From NCBI RefSeq assembly GCF_963662255.1, contig NC_085055.1, positions 7,603,602 through 7,667,601 of the forward strand: a stretch of 64,000 bases of DNA, written 5' to 3'. This stretch comes from Cinclus cinclus. Lineage: Eukaryota > Chordata > Aves > Passeriformes > Cinclidae. The position numbers and the translations under genes are program-made. Below the pieces are notes generated by a model. That model was not told the origin of the DNA. It saw only the letters and a list, made by a program, of their open reading frames with translations, and searched no databases. Below, in pieces: positions 41,165 through 51,788 of this stretch (the stretch's first letter is position 1; every line of letters starts with the position of its first letter).

Positions 41165-41665
41165 GTACTCGACCCCGCTCGGCTCCGGCTCCCCCCGGTT
41201 CCCCCCGGTTCCCCCCGGGCTCCCCCCGCTCCCGCGGCCGCTCCGCGCGGGGGGCGGCGCCCCCTATCGGCCGCGCCGGGGTGCCCGTGCGGATCCCGCG
41301 GGAGCGCAGCGGGAGCGCAGCGGGAGCGCAGCCACGGCAGCACCGGGCGGAGGGGAACCGGCACCTGCAACTGGCTCGGAGTCGCTGCAGGGGTTAAAGT
41401 GAGCGCCGTGAGGTAGGGACAGGCAAGGTGAGCAGAGAGCCCAGCGCAGCAACTCCGGGAGGGGAAGCCACCTCCAGCTTGCGCCGTTTGCTCTCCGGAG
41501 ATATGAATGTGGGCGAAAAATAAGTGGCACCGACTTCTTTCTAAGCAGAGTTTTCCAAGAGCCTGGATCTTACAGAAACGCTGATATGTGACGCTCTCCC
41601 ACACCTAGGCAGAGCAGGGGAGCTGCTGCGGCACCGCACCGCCGCGGCGGGACGTCCCCGGCAGA
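41165..41665. other. CpG island with short tandem repeats
   Basis: GC/CpG-rich block densest at 41,165-41,400, with no supported gene. Confidence 0.75.
41185..41335 (+). repeat. Short GC-rich tandem repeats in a CpG island
   Basis: Two local repeats: GGTTCCCCCC units at about 41,187-41,220 and an 11-base unit GGGAGCGCAGC three times at about 41,299-41,333. Confidence 0.75.
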
Positions 41666-43290
41666 CCAACTTCTTTAATGGCAGCCTTAGGCGCAAAAAA
41701 AATCAGGGTTAATTTTTCATCGTTCCCAACTTCGGTGTTCCAGTCTACTCAGCAAATGCCAGCCTTTCAGATGCTTGTGCTTGTGTTTTCCTCCCAACGT
41801 GTCTTAAATAAGTCGGTGTTGACAGGTGTTGCATGTAAGCAACGTTGAACAGTTCCTTTTCATTAAGGAAACATTTTCTCAAATGGTATATGTTTAAACC
41901 CGAAGCAATAAAGTCACCTCAATCCCCCCCCCCTCCAAAAAAAAAAAAATAAACACCCCCTCCCTAGCTCCTGAAAAAGGAAGAAGCATTATCTGAAGTG
42001 AATGCCTGGAGTGCGATTTTATTTCCTCACTGTAGAGATGAGAGATTTAAAAGAAACAAATATGTGACGTGCTGCATTGCCACCAACTTTTTAGATGAAT
42101 TCTCTACTTATTTTATAGCATGAACGTAGCTCAGTGTAGTGCATTTAACGGTGATATTTGCTAGTTGCGGTAATACCCTGCACGGTTTATGCGTCTTGCG
42201 TGCAAAGAGAAAGACTAATGGAAACCAAATTATTTCTGTTAAATTTGGGTTATTTTGTATCTCCTGTTGACAGCCTGGATGGAAGTCATAACGCCGCAGT
42301 TTTTCTATTAAATTAACGCCATGACTGTTGGTCTCACAATGAACTTTTCACTTTAGAAATTATATTCGGATCGGTTTTAAGGAAATATTATTGTTTGTCG
42401 CGCTGAGCATACTTTCTCCATTTTTCAGTTTGATCTCCTCTCGAGACTCCCTAATAAGGCAATTCTGCAGTAAGAGCGCCCAAAATAAAGACATGGCATT
42501 TTCTATAAATAATAGCAAAAGCCCTGCAGAGATTTCCTGCACAACGGAATTCCCAGATTTCCTTTACTGTTTCTTTAGTTAGCATGAGTTTGGTATATAT
42601 AACTCTGAAATTAAGCAAAAATATACGTCTGCATGGATCTGTCAAGCCAGTTATAAACAGAGGTATTATATGTCAATTACCACAGGAAACGGAAAAAACA
42701 CAAGAGCGCTTGTACACACGGTTTAACGTCAGGAGGCACTTTACAAAAATGTAGTGACTCCTGCCGAAAGGTGAATGATTAACCCGATTCCAGGAGAGGG
42801 GCTGTTAGTGCTCCCCTTCGAAACAGCAGTTGTGAGGGGGCTGTAAATGGGTCGTAAACTGCCCCCTCCCTAGGGCAGAAGTTGGCACATACAATCAAGG
42901 GTCGCGAGTGATCAGTTTAACCAAAATGAGGTTTTGCTGGGCTCGGTTCGTAACTCAGTTGCCGGGTTTTATTCTGCGGATGTTACTCAAGGGAGCAAAT
43001 GCTGTAAATCTGGGATCGGGTCCCAGGCTTGGCAGACAGCTGGCAGTAAGGGGGGAGGGGGTCAGCTCTGTGCTCATCTGGCAGCAAGGGGGGGGGGGGT
43101 TAGCTCGGTCTCGTTCATCTCCACTTGGAAAAAAGTGCATTTCTAGTTTATTTATATCTTTTGGAAGGAGTTGTTTCTGGATGCCGGCATTTCCTACAAC
43201 TGTCTGTTGAGAGCGGTGGAAGGGGAGACTTGAAGAAACAAAAAAAGAGAAACAGCTTCATAGGCCAATTTCGTACTTCACCTTTTCTTG
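41666..43290. other. Gene-free mixed stretch
   Basis: AT-rich with homeodomain-like words (TCTATTAAATTAACGCC near 42,304) and homopolymers (C10 with A13 near 41,925-41,950 and G12 near 43,087). It may hold further enhancer sequence; no gene is seen. Confidence 0.5.
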
Positions 43291-43690
43291 CTTCCCCCTG
43301 AGCCTGTCCCTGGCACCTGCTGCCCCGAGCACCCGCAGCATCGCCTCTTCTGTCCCAGCCCGTGGGCACCCCCTGGGCCTTTCTCCACACATTCATCCGC
43401 TCCCACAGGGACAGGCGGGTGTTTGGAGAAGCCCCGTTGTCCAGTGATTTCCATGGAAAAGGGGCTGTGGCACCCCGCCGACAGCACCCCGCACCCCAAC
43501 CCCACCCAGCGCCTAAATCGTTGTGTGCCTAAAGCGCTTCTCCTGCCCCGCCTGCCGCACACACCTGCGGGGCCGCAGCCGATGAGGATGGCGGGGAGCC
43601 CCACGGGCTCCCTTCTGCTTCCTTGGAGCAGCCCGAGGTCCCCTCGCCTCTCTCCGCTGCGCCCGGGCCTCCTCCGGCAAACGCTCTTTC
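43290..43690. other. CpG-moderate GC-rich block
   Basis: Pro-rich frames on the plus strand (up to 165 codons) and antiparallel frames are consistent with C-rich composition rather than a gene. Confidence 0.6.
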
Positions 43691-43729
43691 AGATCTTTGG
43701 ATGGAGGACAGTGGATAGACACATGGGAA

Positions 43730-44090
43730 GTGTTGTTTTTATTATTTATAGCACCATCTCTCTGCTCGGATTAAGCGCCGTCTAAATATGAATTCACTGT
43801 ATAGACAGCTAGTCTATAATTTGAATTAAAATCCTCCCAACGAGCCCGTCGCTGGAGAATTCTGAAATCGCAAGCCTAAGTTGATACAATGAGCCCATGG
43901 TGTCAATAAACCATGGGCGAGATGGAGAGATTGTCACTCCAGACCATAACAGTTCTGAAAGTGTCATTACCGTCTGTCCTGTCAATGAGCTCCAAATTAA
44001 GGACTATGAGGAACAGCGAGATAAAAGTCACCGTCTTGGCTCCATTATGGGCGATCTTGTCAGTGATCTGAGAATCACTGGAAAGGGCTT
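43730..44090 (+). promoter_or_regulatory. Candidate enhancer with OTX-type and homeodomain motifs and two hairpins
   Basis: Sits just after a CpG-rich segment. It contains GGATTA (OTX core, near 43,770), AATTTGAATTAAAAT, and repeated TGTCAAT/TGTCATT words. Two perfect inverted repeats are present: 43,893-43,901 with 43,910-43,918, and CAGTGAT with ATCACTG near 44,061-44,080. About 5.4 kb upstream of the promoter. No protein frame is convincing. Confidence 0.35.
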
Positions 44091-44839
44091 TTTTTCCTCT
44101 TTTTTTTTTTTTTTTTTAATGTACTTTTCAAACCATGCCTCGGGATGCCAGGGTTTGAGGTGCGCTGAGAGAAGCAACCTTGAAGCACCCCAGGCTGTGC
44201 CTCAGGCGTTCCCATTGAAACTGCCACAGCTTCTTTGGGAAACGGTGTGAATTCAATGGAAGAACCGGAATAATTCCATCAAAACTGTGCTGGGGCCAAA
44301 GAGGACTTCATTTGATTTGGGCGACACGTGTGATCCCATGAACAGACATATTTTTAGACCATTATTTTCTTAAGTCAACACAAAGATGGTGAAGGGGAAA
44401 GAGGGAAATAAAATAGAAGCCTCAACTTTAGGAAAAGACAATACATTTGAGATAGCCCCTTCCAGGCATTAAGACTTTCAGAGAATGTCCCCAATCTCTC
44501 TCCTGCGAGCCTGAGAGAGTTAAGGGGACTTATTCAGGAATTGGAAACCTTCAATTCTGGATTTTTGTGCCTTTGTGGGTTTAAGCAAAGCAGTTAGCGT
44601 TCTTCAGGAGTGGTTTTGTGTTTAATATACATGAGTTCATTCAACTACAATGGGAAAAGAAAACTCATTTGTTCTTATAAAACTAGGAAGGAAAGATAAC
44701 TTTAAATAGACTCCCAAAAAGGATCCTGCTCGAGGGGGTTGCCTTCCTGCTAAAGAGCCAACATTCAACTGTAATTTCACCCCGTTACGTTGTACAGTAA
44801 TTCCTAAGATTATCCTCGCCACTGATCTTGATTTTCTGA
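44091..44839. other. Gene-free stretch
   Basis: A T17 run near 44,101-44,118 and otherwise unremarkable mixed sequence. Confidence 0.5.
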
Positions 44840-45180
44840 TTTATTTTAAAGATCACCTAAGAAAAAGTATGGGCTTCACTGGTACTTTCCTTTGGGAAAG
44901 AAAGCCCGAGAGTGTGATTTTAGATGTAGAACAAAAATCGCGGACAGTTTGAGGAAGCTGTTGGCTATTTATGAAGAGTAATGGAAGCCTGTTTGGACAA
45001 TCGGCTTCTCCTTTTATTGAGAAGCCTTTTGAAAGCGACTTCGAGAGGTGGTGGGCGCGATTCGGCTTTTCTGCTGCTTATTGTGTACGCTAAACTCCCT
45101 CCAGGATCCGAGTTTTAATTTTTCTTTAAATTTTCCTTCTCGCGACACTGGACAAAAGCTGAACTGCTTATTTTTAATTT
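44840..45180 (+). promoter_or_regulatory. Candidate conserved non-coding block, about 4.3 kb upstream of SOX2
   Basis: Mixed-composition block running up to a C12/T11 homopolymer junction. It contains a perfect 8-base inverted repeat (45,003-45,010 and 45,019-45,026) and SOX-like GGACAATCGG just before it. Its distance also fits the N-2/SRR1 interval. Function inferred. Confidence 0.3.
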
Positions 45181-45185
45181 TTGTT

Positions 45186-45227
45186 CCCCCCCCCCCCTTT
45201 TTTTTTTTCTTTCCTTTTTTTTTTTTT
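45186..45227 (+). repeat. C12/T11 junction and polypyrimidine tract
   Basis: C12 followed by T11, then CTTTCC and T13. It separates an AT-rich candidate enhancer from the CpG island at 45.24 kb. Confidence 0.9.
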
Positions 45228-45239
45228 AAACCTCTAGGC

Positions 45240-46030
45240 TATTTGGTTGTTTTGCCGCCCCAGCCCCGCAGCACCGGCTCACGCGTGCGGTGGCGGCCGG
45301 GAGGGGAGGCGGCAGCGGGGCCGCTCGGGGGGCACAGCGGGACCCCCGGTGCGGGAGGGCCGGGGGGAGCCCCGCAGCCCCCGCTGCCCCCCGGGCCCCG
45401 CGGCCCCGCTCGGGCCCGGGCCGTGCGCTGCCCGCCCGGCCGCACGTGCGCTCGCCCCGCGCTTCCATTCGGGAGAACAGGGATGAAAGGAGAGGCCGGG
45501 AGCAGCGCGGGGCTCCCTCGGCATTCCCCGGCTTTCAAGGGTCCTTAGAGCCCTTGAATTAAATTACTGGGCGAAATGGGGTCTGGCGGGACCGGCCGCG
45601 GCTCGCCACCTCCTCGGTTTGTACGTGTAATGCCACTTCTGAGAGCGACAATCGGGCTGCTTGCTGGACAGGGAGGGACAAAAAGGAGATTAAACCGTTT
45701 TAAATAATAATAAAAAACATCCCAAATGCAAGCAGAGTGGATTACACTTGCCGCGGCGCCCCGGCTCCCCCAGGTTCCCCGAAGAGCCGCCTTCGGGCCT
45801 CGCAGGCAGAGCGGCCCCAGCCTCACCCCAGCTCGGCCCCGCCAAACTTCCCAAGTTACCGGGAGCCCTCTGAGCGCCCGGAGGCTCTCCCGGCTCTGCG
45901 GCCGGCTCCCTTCCTTGGCTGGGGACATCCTGCCCTTGCACCAGCTCGGGACCCTGCAGGGGCTGGGGAAGGCTGCTCGGCCAGCGGGGCTCCCGCGGCC
46001 CCTGCCCCTCTCCTGGGCCCGTACCCACTC
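45240..46030. other. CpG island, about 3.3-4.1 kb upstream of SOX2
   Basis: Dense CpG at 45,240-45,480 and again at 45,750-46,025. Overlapping Ala/Pro/Arg/Gly frames on both strands are compositional. Confidence 0.8.
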
Positions 46031-46129
46031 CACATGCGGCTTTTATTCCAGGGCATGTCAGACTCTATCTCCCCAAGTTTTCCTTGGGATACTACTTCAG
46101 ACTCACCGTGCGATGACTGAAATTCCCCA

Positions 46130-46510
46130 GACACTGGGGTATATTTACTTCATTAAAACTTCCCTGACTAACTTCGGCTCCCGAGCGCTGGGATGCTACA
46201 GCATAAGAGGGGCAAGAGGAAATTTATCTGTACATTTTCGTCTTTGCCTATTTTTTTTAACGTAATGAAATTAAAACTTTTGGAGCTCGCAGTTGACATT
46301 TTGCAGAAAATTGAGTTATCAAGGCAGTAATTATTTCACGGGGAGATAAAACTCTTATAGCCCTAACTGTCAAATAGGAGCCTTTTCAGATTTTAATTAC
46401 AAAATAAAATTAGTCTGCTCTTCCTCGGAAGGGTTTGTGAGTGGCTAAACAGAGCTTTCCCCAATACTGGTGGTCGTCAAACTCTGCTAATTAGCAATGC
46501 TGAGAAATTC
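46130..46510 (+). promoter_or_regulatory. Candidate N-2/SRR1-type neural enhancer upstream of SOX2
   Basis: AT-rich block about 2.8-3.2 kb upstream of the promoter with TAATTA cores at 46,328-46,333 and 46,394-46,399, several ATTA/TAAT half-sites, GAGATAA and TGACATTTTGCAGAAAATTG. Chicken N-2 and mouse SRR1 drive early anterior neural SOX2 from about 3-4 kb upstream, and this is the most enhancer-like block in that interval. I identify it by location and motif content, not by recalled sequence; the 47.3 kb block is the main alternative. Confidence 0.4.
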
Positions 46511-47329
46511 CAGTTAACAAGGACATTCTCTAAGTCTCTGCAGGTTCCCTGCCGTTCGCCTTCATTTCCATAAGAAGATTAAGAGTGGAGGGGAACACAC
46601 TCAAATGCAGATGCAGAAAAGAAGCGTTTTTAACAAGCATCATAATAGTAAGATGCTTGGCTAGTTCTCACCTAATTACTGCAAGTTAAACCTCTATTTG
46701 CAGCTAAGGACAAAAAATGGAGCTGCAATCTCCCATCTCCACAAGTCTGCTTAATAGTTTGCTTTAGATTGGTTACTAGTAGGTTCAAGGGAAAAAAATA
46801 ATATGAAAATGTGTATATTCTTTCCGATACAGTTAACACGATAGGTTGTATCCGTAGGGCTTTTAGAAAAATCGGCAAGTATTAGAACAATAAATACATG
46901 AAATCCAAGTAGTTAGCATTCATTTTCTTTTTAAGATACTCATAACCTGGAAATAAGAGTGCGTGTGGTGCAGAGCCCATCACTGAGAACATTTTCAGAC
47001 TATTTGTTTAATGTAAGCACTTTTCATTTCCATAAATTATACCAAAGGCAACGATTTTTTAAATCCAGTCAGATTAAACCGTCCCTCTACAGGCCTCTCT
47101 TCCCTGGCTGTATTCTTAGAGCAGTGGTGTTATTGTCATTAATACAGAAAATCAGGGACCATTTCATCTTTTTATTTTATTTTAATTTTTTTTTTAATTC
47201 CGTAGCCAGCTTCCCGGTTTGCCTCTGCTTCTGCCCACCCGTGTGTGTATTCCCGACCAAGCAAACCTCCGTACCCATAGGAAAGGCATAAAATGCCCCA
47301 AAAGAGCCATCACCCTCACCTTATTTCCT
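46511..47329. other. Gene-free AT-rich stretch
   Basis: AT-rich with scattered SOX-like and homeodomain words; possibly part of a larger conserved upstream region. No gene is seen. Confidence 0.5.
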
Positions 47330-47480
47330 GTATTGCACTATTATGTATCTATGCCACTTTATTGCATCGATAATTAAAAGTGGTAATTAAAATAGAGCCG
47401 TAAATACTCCCGATAGCACAATTGTTAGGCATTTCCCATCCTTTATTCGTATGATAAATGCAATTAGGAAAGGACCAGGC
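47330..47480 (+). promoter_or_regulatory. Candidate homeodomain-rich enhancer, about 1.9 kb upstream of SOX2
   Basis: AT-rich block with two TAATTA homeodomain cores (47,371-47,376 and 47,384-47,389), an ATCGAT next to the first, and a SOX-like CACAATTGTT near 47,417. It sits between CpG-rich segments, as expected of a conserved element. Inferred from motifs and position. Confidence 0.35.
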
Positions 47481-47925
47481 CCCGAGAGGCTCTCACAGGG
47501 CAGCCCACGATGCCCTGGTCCTGCGCGGAGCTCTGGGCCGTGCACCCCACGCACCTCCCGCAGCTACAGAGCAAAAATATCCCCTTGTCTGCACACCGCC
47601 AGCCTTCGCTGGTCGGTTTAGCACGATGAGCAAGAACCCACACCGCCCAGCTATCCTCTTTTAAAAAAATAATTCAAAATAATTATCCCTAAAATTATTT
47701 TTTAATAACTTTATCGACTTCAGGGCAAAGGAGAACAATAAGATTGTAAACAGCTGCCGTGCCTTCAGGAGTGTCTGGACTATCAGAATCCGGTTATATC
47801 CCACATCTCATAACTTGCACCTATTTTTCGACGGCTTAACCTATCACTTATCTCGGGGTTATATATACATTTTCGAATTAAACGCGTTGGACCCGATAGG
47901 ATTTTTTTGCATAATCCACACACAG

Positions 47926-48027
47926 GAAAAAAAAAAAAAAGCGCGTCCCTGTTAGCCGGCGGGTTTTTATTACTATTCTTTATTATTATTGCTGTTATTA
48001 TTATTATTATTATTATCATCATCATTC
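47926..48027 (+). repeat. A-run and (TTA/TCA)n microsatellite
   Basis: A run of 16 A at about 47,926-47,940, then a TTATTA-type trinucleotide repeat at about 47,985-48,025 ending in TCATCATCATT. It abuts a strong CpG island. Confidence 0.85.
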
Positions 48028-48029
48028 CG

Positions 48030-48960
48030 CCGGGGTGTCATTTCCCGCTCCCTTCCCCCCGGCCCTCGCGCGGCTCCGGCGGCGCCTCCCCTCCCGGGGC
48101 GCGGTGGGGCCGGCAGGGGGCGCCGCAGCGCCGCGGCTGAGCCGTCGGGGCGCCCCGCGCTGCCCCGGCCCCCGCCCCGCGCCCCGGCCCCGCTCCGGCC
48201 CCTGCGGGTCCCTCCGCCGCCCCGCACCCCCTCCGGCTCCACGCCGTGAGCGCCATCGCACCGAAAGGCGGAGCAACCCCGCCGAGGCAGGGGAGGCGCG
48301 GAGCGGAGCGGGGGAGCGCGGCCAGGGCGGCGAGAGGCTCCCCCCGCTCCCGCTCCGCGTCCTCTCTCCCCTCCTTCCTTTGTCGTCAAGTGCGGTTTAG
48401 CAACAAAGATCCCAACAAGAGAGTGGAAGTAAACTTAGCCGGGGCTTTGTGCGGCCCGTGTAGCGACAACAAGGGAAACAAAACTGCGTATTTGTAGCGC
48501 CCGGCCGTGCCCCCACCGCCGCGCTGCGCCCACCCGGCCCCGCCCGCGCCCCACGGTGGGAGCGGGGTGACGGTGCCGCCGGCCCCGCGGCGGGCGGAGC
48601 GCGGCCCGGAGCCCTCCCCAGCATCTGCAGAGGGGTCCCGGTCCCTCTTTGTGTTCGGCGGGGATGGCATGTGGGGAACCCGTGTTTGCACTGGACATCC
48701 CCCTCCTCCGAGGCCGGGGGGAAGGGCTCGGCGTGCTGTGGCGCGGCCGCACGGAGCAGGGCCCGAGGGATGGCCGGGAGACGGGCACGGCCTCTGCCCG
48801 GGCGGTCGCGGCGGACTCCGCAGCTCCGCTTCACGGGGAATGCACGGCCTGGACGGGGCGAGCGAGGCACACGCAGGGCATCGCGCAGCCGGGAGGCCCC
48901 TCTGTCCCAGGGGGCACGGGCACAGGGCTGGGGGAAGCCGTTCCCTCTCGGCTACCCCCA
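48030..48960. other. CpG island immediately upstream of SOX2
   Basis: Two dense CpG blocks (48,030-48,360 and 48,490-48,960) flank the SOX/TCF-site element. Part of the CpG domain of the promoter. Several long frames here, including one of 459 codons running toward SOX2 in another frame, are not genes. Confidence 0.85.
48385..48500 (+). promoter_or_regulatory. Candidate proximal element with SOX/TCF sites, about 0.9 kb upstream of SOX2
   Basis: A moderately AT-rich 115-base island between two very GC-rich blocks. It or its edge holds CCTTTGT (48,377-48,383), AACAAAG (48,402-48,408), CTTTGT (48,445-48,450) and ACAACAAGG (from 48,466). These fit TCF/LEF (WWCAAAG) and SOX recognition. Four sites in about 100 bases suggest a Wnt- or SOX-responsive element. 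No alignment was possible, so function is inferred. Confidence 0.4.
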
Positions 48961-48996
48961 TGGTTTCTCCTAGCCCCAAGCCAACACCAACTTAAA

Positions 48997-49000
48997 GACA

Positions 49001-49035
<35 letters not shown>

Positions 49036-49062
49036 AAAAAAGAAACAAAACAAAACAAAAAA
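48997..49062 (+). repeat. (AC)n, long A run and A-rich tail upstream of the SOX2 promoter
   Basis: An AC dinucleotide repeat (about 48,998-49,014), about 28 A, then GAAACAAAACAAAACAAAA. It lies about 270-330 bases before the transcription start in otherwise GC-rich DNA, as a rigid nucleosome-disfavouring tract. Confidence 0.9.
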
Positions 49063-49204
49063 AACCACCACGTAGCAACAATGCTGTTTACCCACTTCCT
49101 CCAAAAGGCGTGTGTGACCTGTTGCTGGAAGGGGAGATACAAAGGCTCCCAGTGGCCGCCCGGGCCGCCCCCGGGCCCGCCTCCCCGCCGAGCCGTCCCG
49201 GCGC

Positions 49205-49330
49205 CCCCAGCCCCCGCCCCGTTTCATGCAAAACCAGGGGAAGAGACTTGTCCTCAGTGGCGGAGCCGCCGCGCGCTGATTGGCCGGAGAGAACGCATTT
49301 ATTGCCTGACAAGCCCCCATCACATGGATG
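49205..49330 (+). promoter_or_regulatory. SOX2: SOX2 core promoter
   Basis: GC-rich proximal promoter. Visible elements are a GC box (CCCCGCCCC, about 49,211-49,220), an octamer-like ATGCAAAA at 49,226-49,233, and an inverted CCAAT box (ATTGG, 49,279-49,283) in GCTGATTGGCCGG. No convincing TATA box is seen. The start of transcription is placed near 49,327 because the following bases (GATGGTTGTCTATTAACTTG) match the 5' end of mammalian SOX2 mRNA as I recall it. The CCAAT box then lies about 45 bases upstream, typical for NF-Y promoters. The exact start is inferred. Confidence 0.75.
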
Positions 49331-49443
49331 GTTGTCTATTAACTTGTTCAAAAAAGTATCAGGAGTTGTCAAGGCAGAGAGAGAGAGTGTGTGTGTTTGC
49401 AAAAGGGGGTAAAGTAGTTTGCTGGCTCTTTAAGACCGAGGTG

Positions 49444-49489
<46 letters not shown>

Positions 49490-49759
49490 GAGAGAGAGAA
49501 ACGGCAGGCAGAGAAAAAGGAAAAAGGAGGAAGAAGTTTTTTAAAATCAAGACTCCGGCGGTAATAATAGCAGTTATTAGCATTATTAATCCATCAGCGA
49601 AGAGGAAGATCCTGATCTTGATCCAAGTGTGGTTTTGGGGAGTCCCCCTCCCCCCTTTCCTACCCCTCCCTAGGAAAAAAAAAAAGTCCGGCTTGGGACT
49701 CCGCTGCGGCTGCTCCTCGTTTCTCTGCTCAAGGCTGGTTCCAGGCAAAAGTAGTTTGA
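49327..49759 (+). other. SOX2: SOX2 5' untranslated region
   Basis: About 430 bases. The first part (to about 49,440, including AAAGTATCAGGAGTTGTCAA and GGGTAAAGTAGTTTGCTGGC) resembles the mammalian SOX2 leader as remembered. A pure GA tract and a polypurine stretch follow. The GC-rich segment just before the ATG in mammals appears to be absent. One very short upstream frame (ATG GTT GTC TAT TAA, 49,328-49,342) would be in the mRNA only if transcription starts at or before 49,327. There is no other upstream ATG before the SOX2 start. Confidence 0.8.
49445..49499. repeat. (GA)n microsatellite in the SOX2 5' UTR
   Basis: About 55 bases of nearly pure GA dinucleotide, with one GGG interruption near 49,478-49,480. 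The human SOX2 leader has only a short mixed AG/AAAG stretch here as I recall, so this looks expanded. GA/CT tracts can adopt H-DNA and bind GAGA-type factors. Being transcribed, length variation here would alter the leader RNA. Confidence 0.9.
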
Positions 49760-50707
<948 letters not shown>

Positions 50708-50713
50708 GACAAA

Positions 50714-50741
50714 GGGGCCGGGGGAGGGTGGGAGGGGAGGG
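50714..50741 (+). promoter_or_regulatory. G-quadruplex-prone tract just after the SOX2 stop
   Basis: Seven bases after the stop codon the sense strand carries successive G runs of 4, 5, 3, 3, 4 and 3 separated by one or two bases. This satisfies the usual four-run, short-loop G-quadruplex rule and would be in the mRNA. Confidence 0.6.
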
Positions 50742-50836
50742 AAAGGAAAACTAAACAAAACAAACAACAAAAAAACTTTTATTAGAAATTCTGGACTTTT
50801 TTTTTTTTTGGACTATTTTTGTACAGAGAAAACTCC

Positions 50837-50873
50837 GGGCGGTGGGCGGGGGTGGGGTTTGGGAGGGGGGGGT
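50837..50873 (+). promoter_or_regulatory. Second G-quadruplex-prone tract in the SOX2 3' UTR
   Basis: G runs of 3, 3, 5, 4, 3 and 8 occur within about 36 bases, right after the conserved TTTTTGTACAGAGAAAAC block. A comparable G-rich tract is at the same place in human SOX2 mRNA as I recall, so this one may be conserved rather than a random G run. Confidence 0.6.
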
Positions 50874-51678
50874 CAGAAATTAAACCGACAAGGAACTTGT
50901 ATAGATCTCGGAGGGGAAGCAACTACACAAAACTTTTAAAAAGTTCTAGTTAAAACGGTAGGAACTTTGCAGAAAGTTTGCAAAAGTCTTTACCAATAAT
51001 ATTTAGAGCTAGACTCAAAGAGCGAAGAGGAAGATGTTTTAATATTTGCAGGCAACTTTTGTACAGTATTTATCAAAAGACACATGGCAATCAGAATGTC
51101 CATTGATAATATAGAGAGAAGAAAAAAAAAAAAGCTCGCGAATTTGCCAATTATTTTTGAAAAATAGTGTCTTCTTGGACCATTGTGGTTTTGGCAGCTG
51201 AATTTATAGCAGCTGCGAGAGGAGAGGAAATTATTTTACGGCATTTGGACATTTAAATTGTTTTAGAAATTGTACAAAAGATTTAAAAAGGTAGGATGAG
51301 TACTTGTGAACCATGGGCTTGGTTTGCTGGATAAGGGCAAACGTTTAGATTGTACTAATTTTTTTTTTTTTTTTTTTACTTCTTGTTAAAAAGCAAAATT
51401 GCAAAAATTGCCATGCAGGTTCACACGCCGTTTGTTAATTTATAATAACTTTTTGTTTCCAGACTTCATCCTGTTCAAAGAAAAGGAAAAAAAAAAAAAA
51501 AAAAGGAAAATTACCAACCTGAAATTACTGTGTTTGAAATATTTTCTTATGGTTTGTAATATTTCTGTAAATTTATTGTGATGATACTTTAAGTTCTTTT
51601 TTTTTTCTCCTCATTTTCCGTAGTTGTATTTTAAAGATTCGGCTCTGTATTATTTGAAATCAGTCTGCCGACAGTCCA

Positions 51679-51686
51679 TGTATATA
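51679..51686 (+). promoter_or_regulatory. Pumilio-type element in the SOX2 3' UTR
   Basis: TGTATATA matches the UGUANAUA consensus bound by PUM1/PUM2. It lies about 80 bases before the poly(A) signal in a block that appears conserved with mammals. Binding is inferred from the motif only. Confidence 0.4.
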
Positions 51687-51761
51687 TTTGAACTAATACC
51701 ATCCTTATAACAGGTACATATTCAAGTTAAGTTTTTACTCCATTATGCACAGTTTGAGATA

Positions 51762-51767
51762 AATAAA
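51762..51767 (+). terminator. SOX2: SOX2 polyadenylation signal (AATAAA)
   Basis: AATAAA in the context CAGTTTGAGATAAATAAATT, followed by a T-rich stretch. The same context precedes the poly(A) site of mammalian SOX2 as I recall it, so cleavage is expected at about 51,780-51,790, near GGACACTGAA. Confidence 0.85.
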
Positions 51768-51788
51768 TTTTTGACATATGGACACTGA

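Larger units (their letters stand above)
50708..51788 (+). other. SOX2: SOX2 3' untranslated region
   Basis: About 1.08 kb between the TAA (50,705-50,707) and the cleavage region. Many blocks match the human SOX2 3' UTR from memory: GGACTATTTTTGTACAGAGA near 50,810, CAAAAGTCTTTACCAATAAT near 50,980, and a block at 51,525-51,690 containing TTTCTTATGGTTTGTAATAT. Long A and T runs interrupt it (T18 around 51,360 and A20 around 51,487). The strong similarity all the way to the poly(A) signal fixes the mRNA end and suggests heavy post-transcriptional constraint. Confidence 0.85.
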
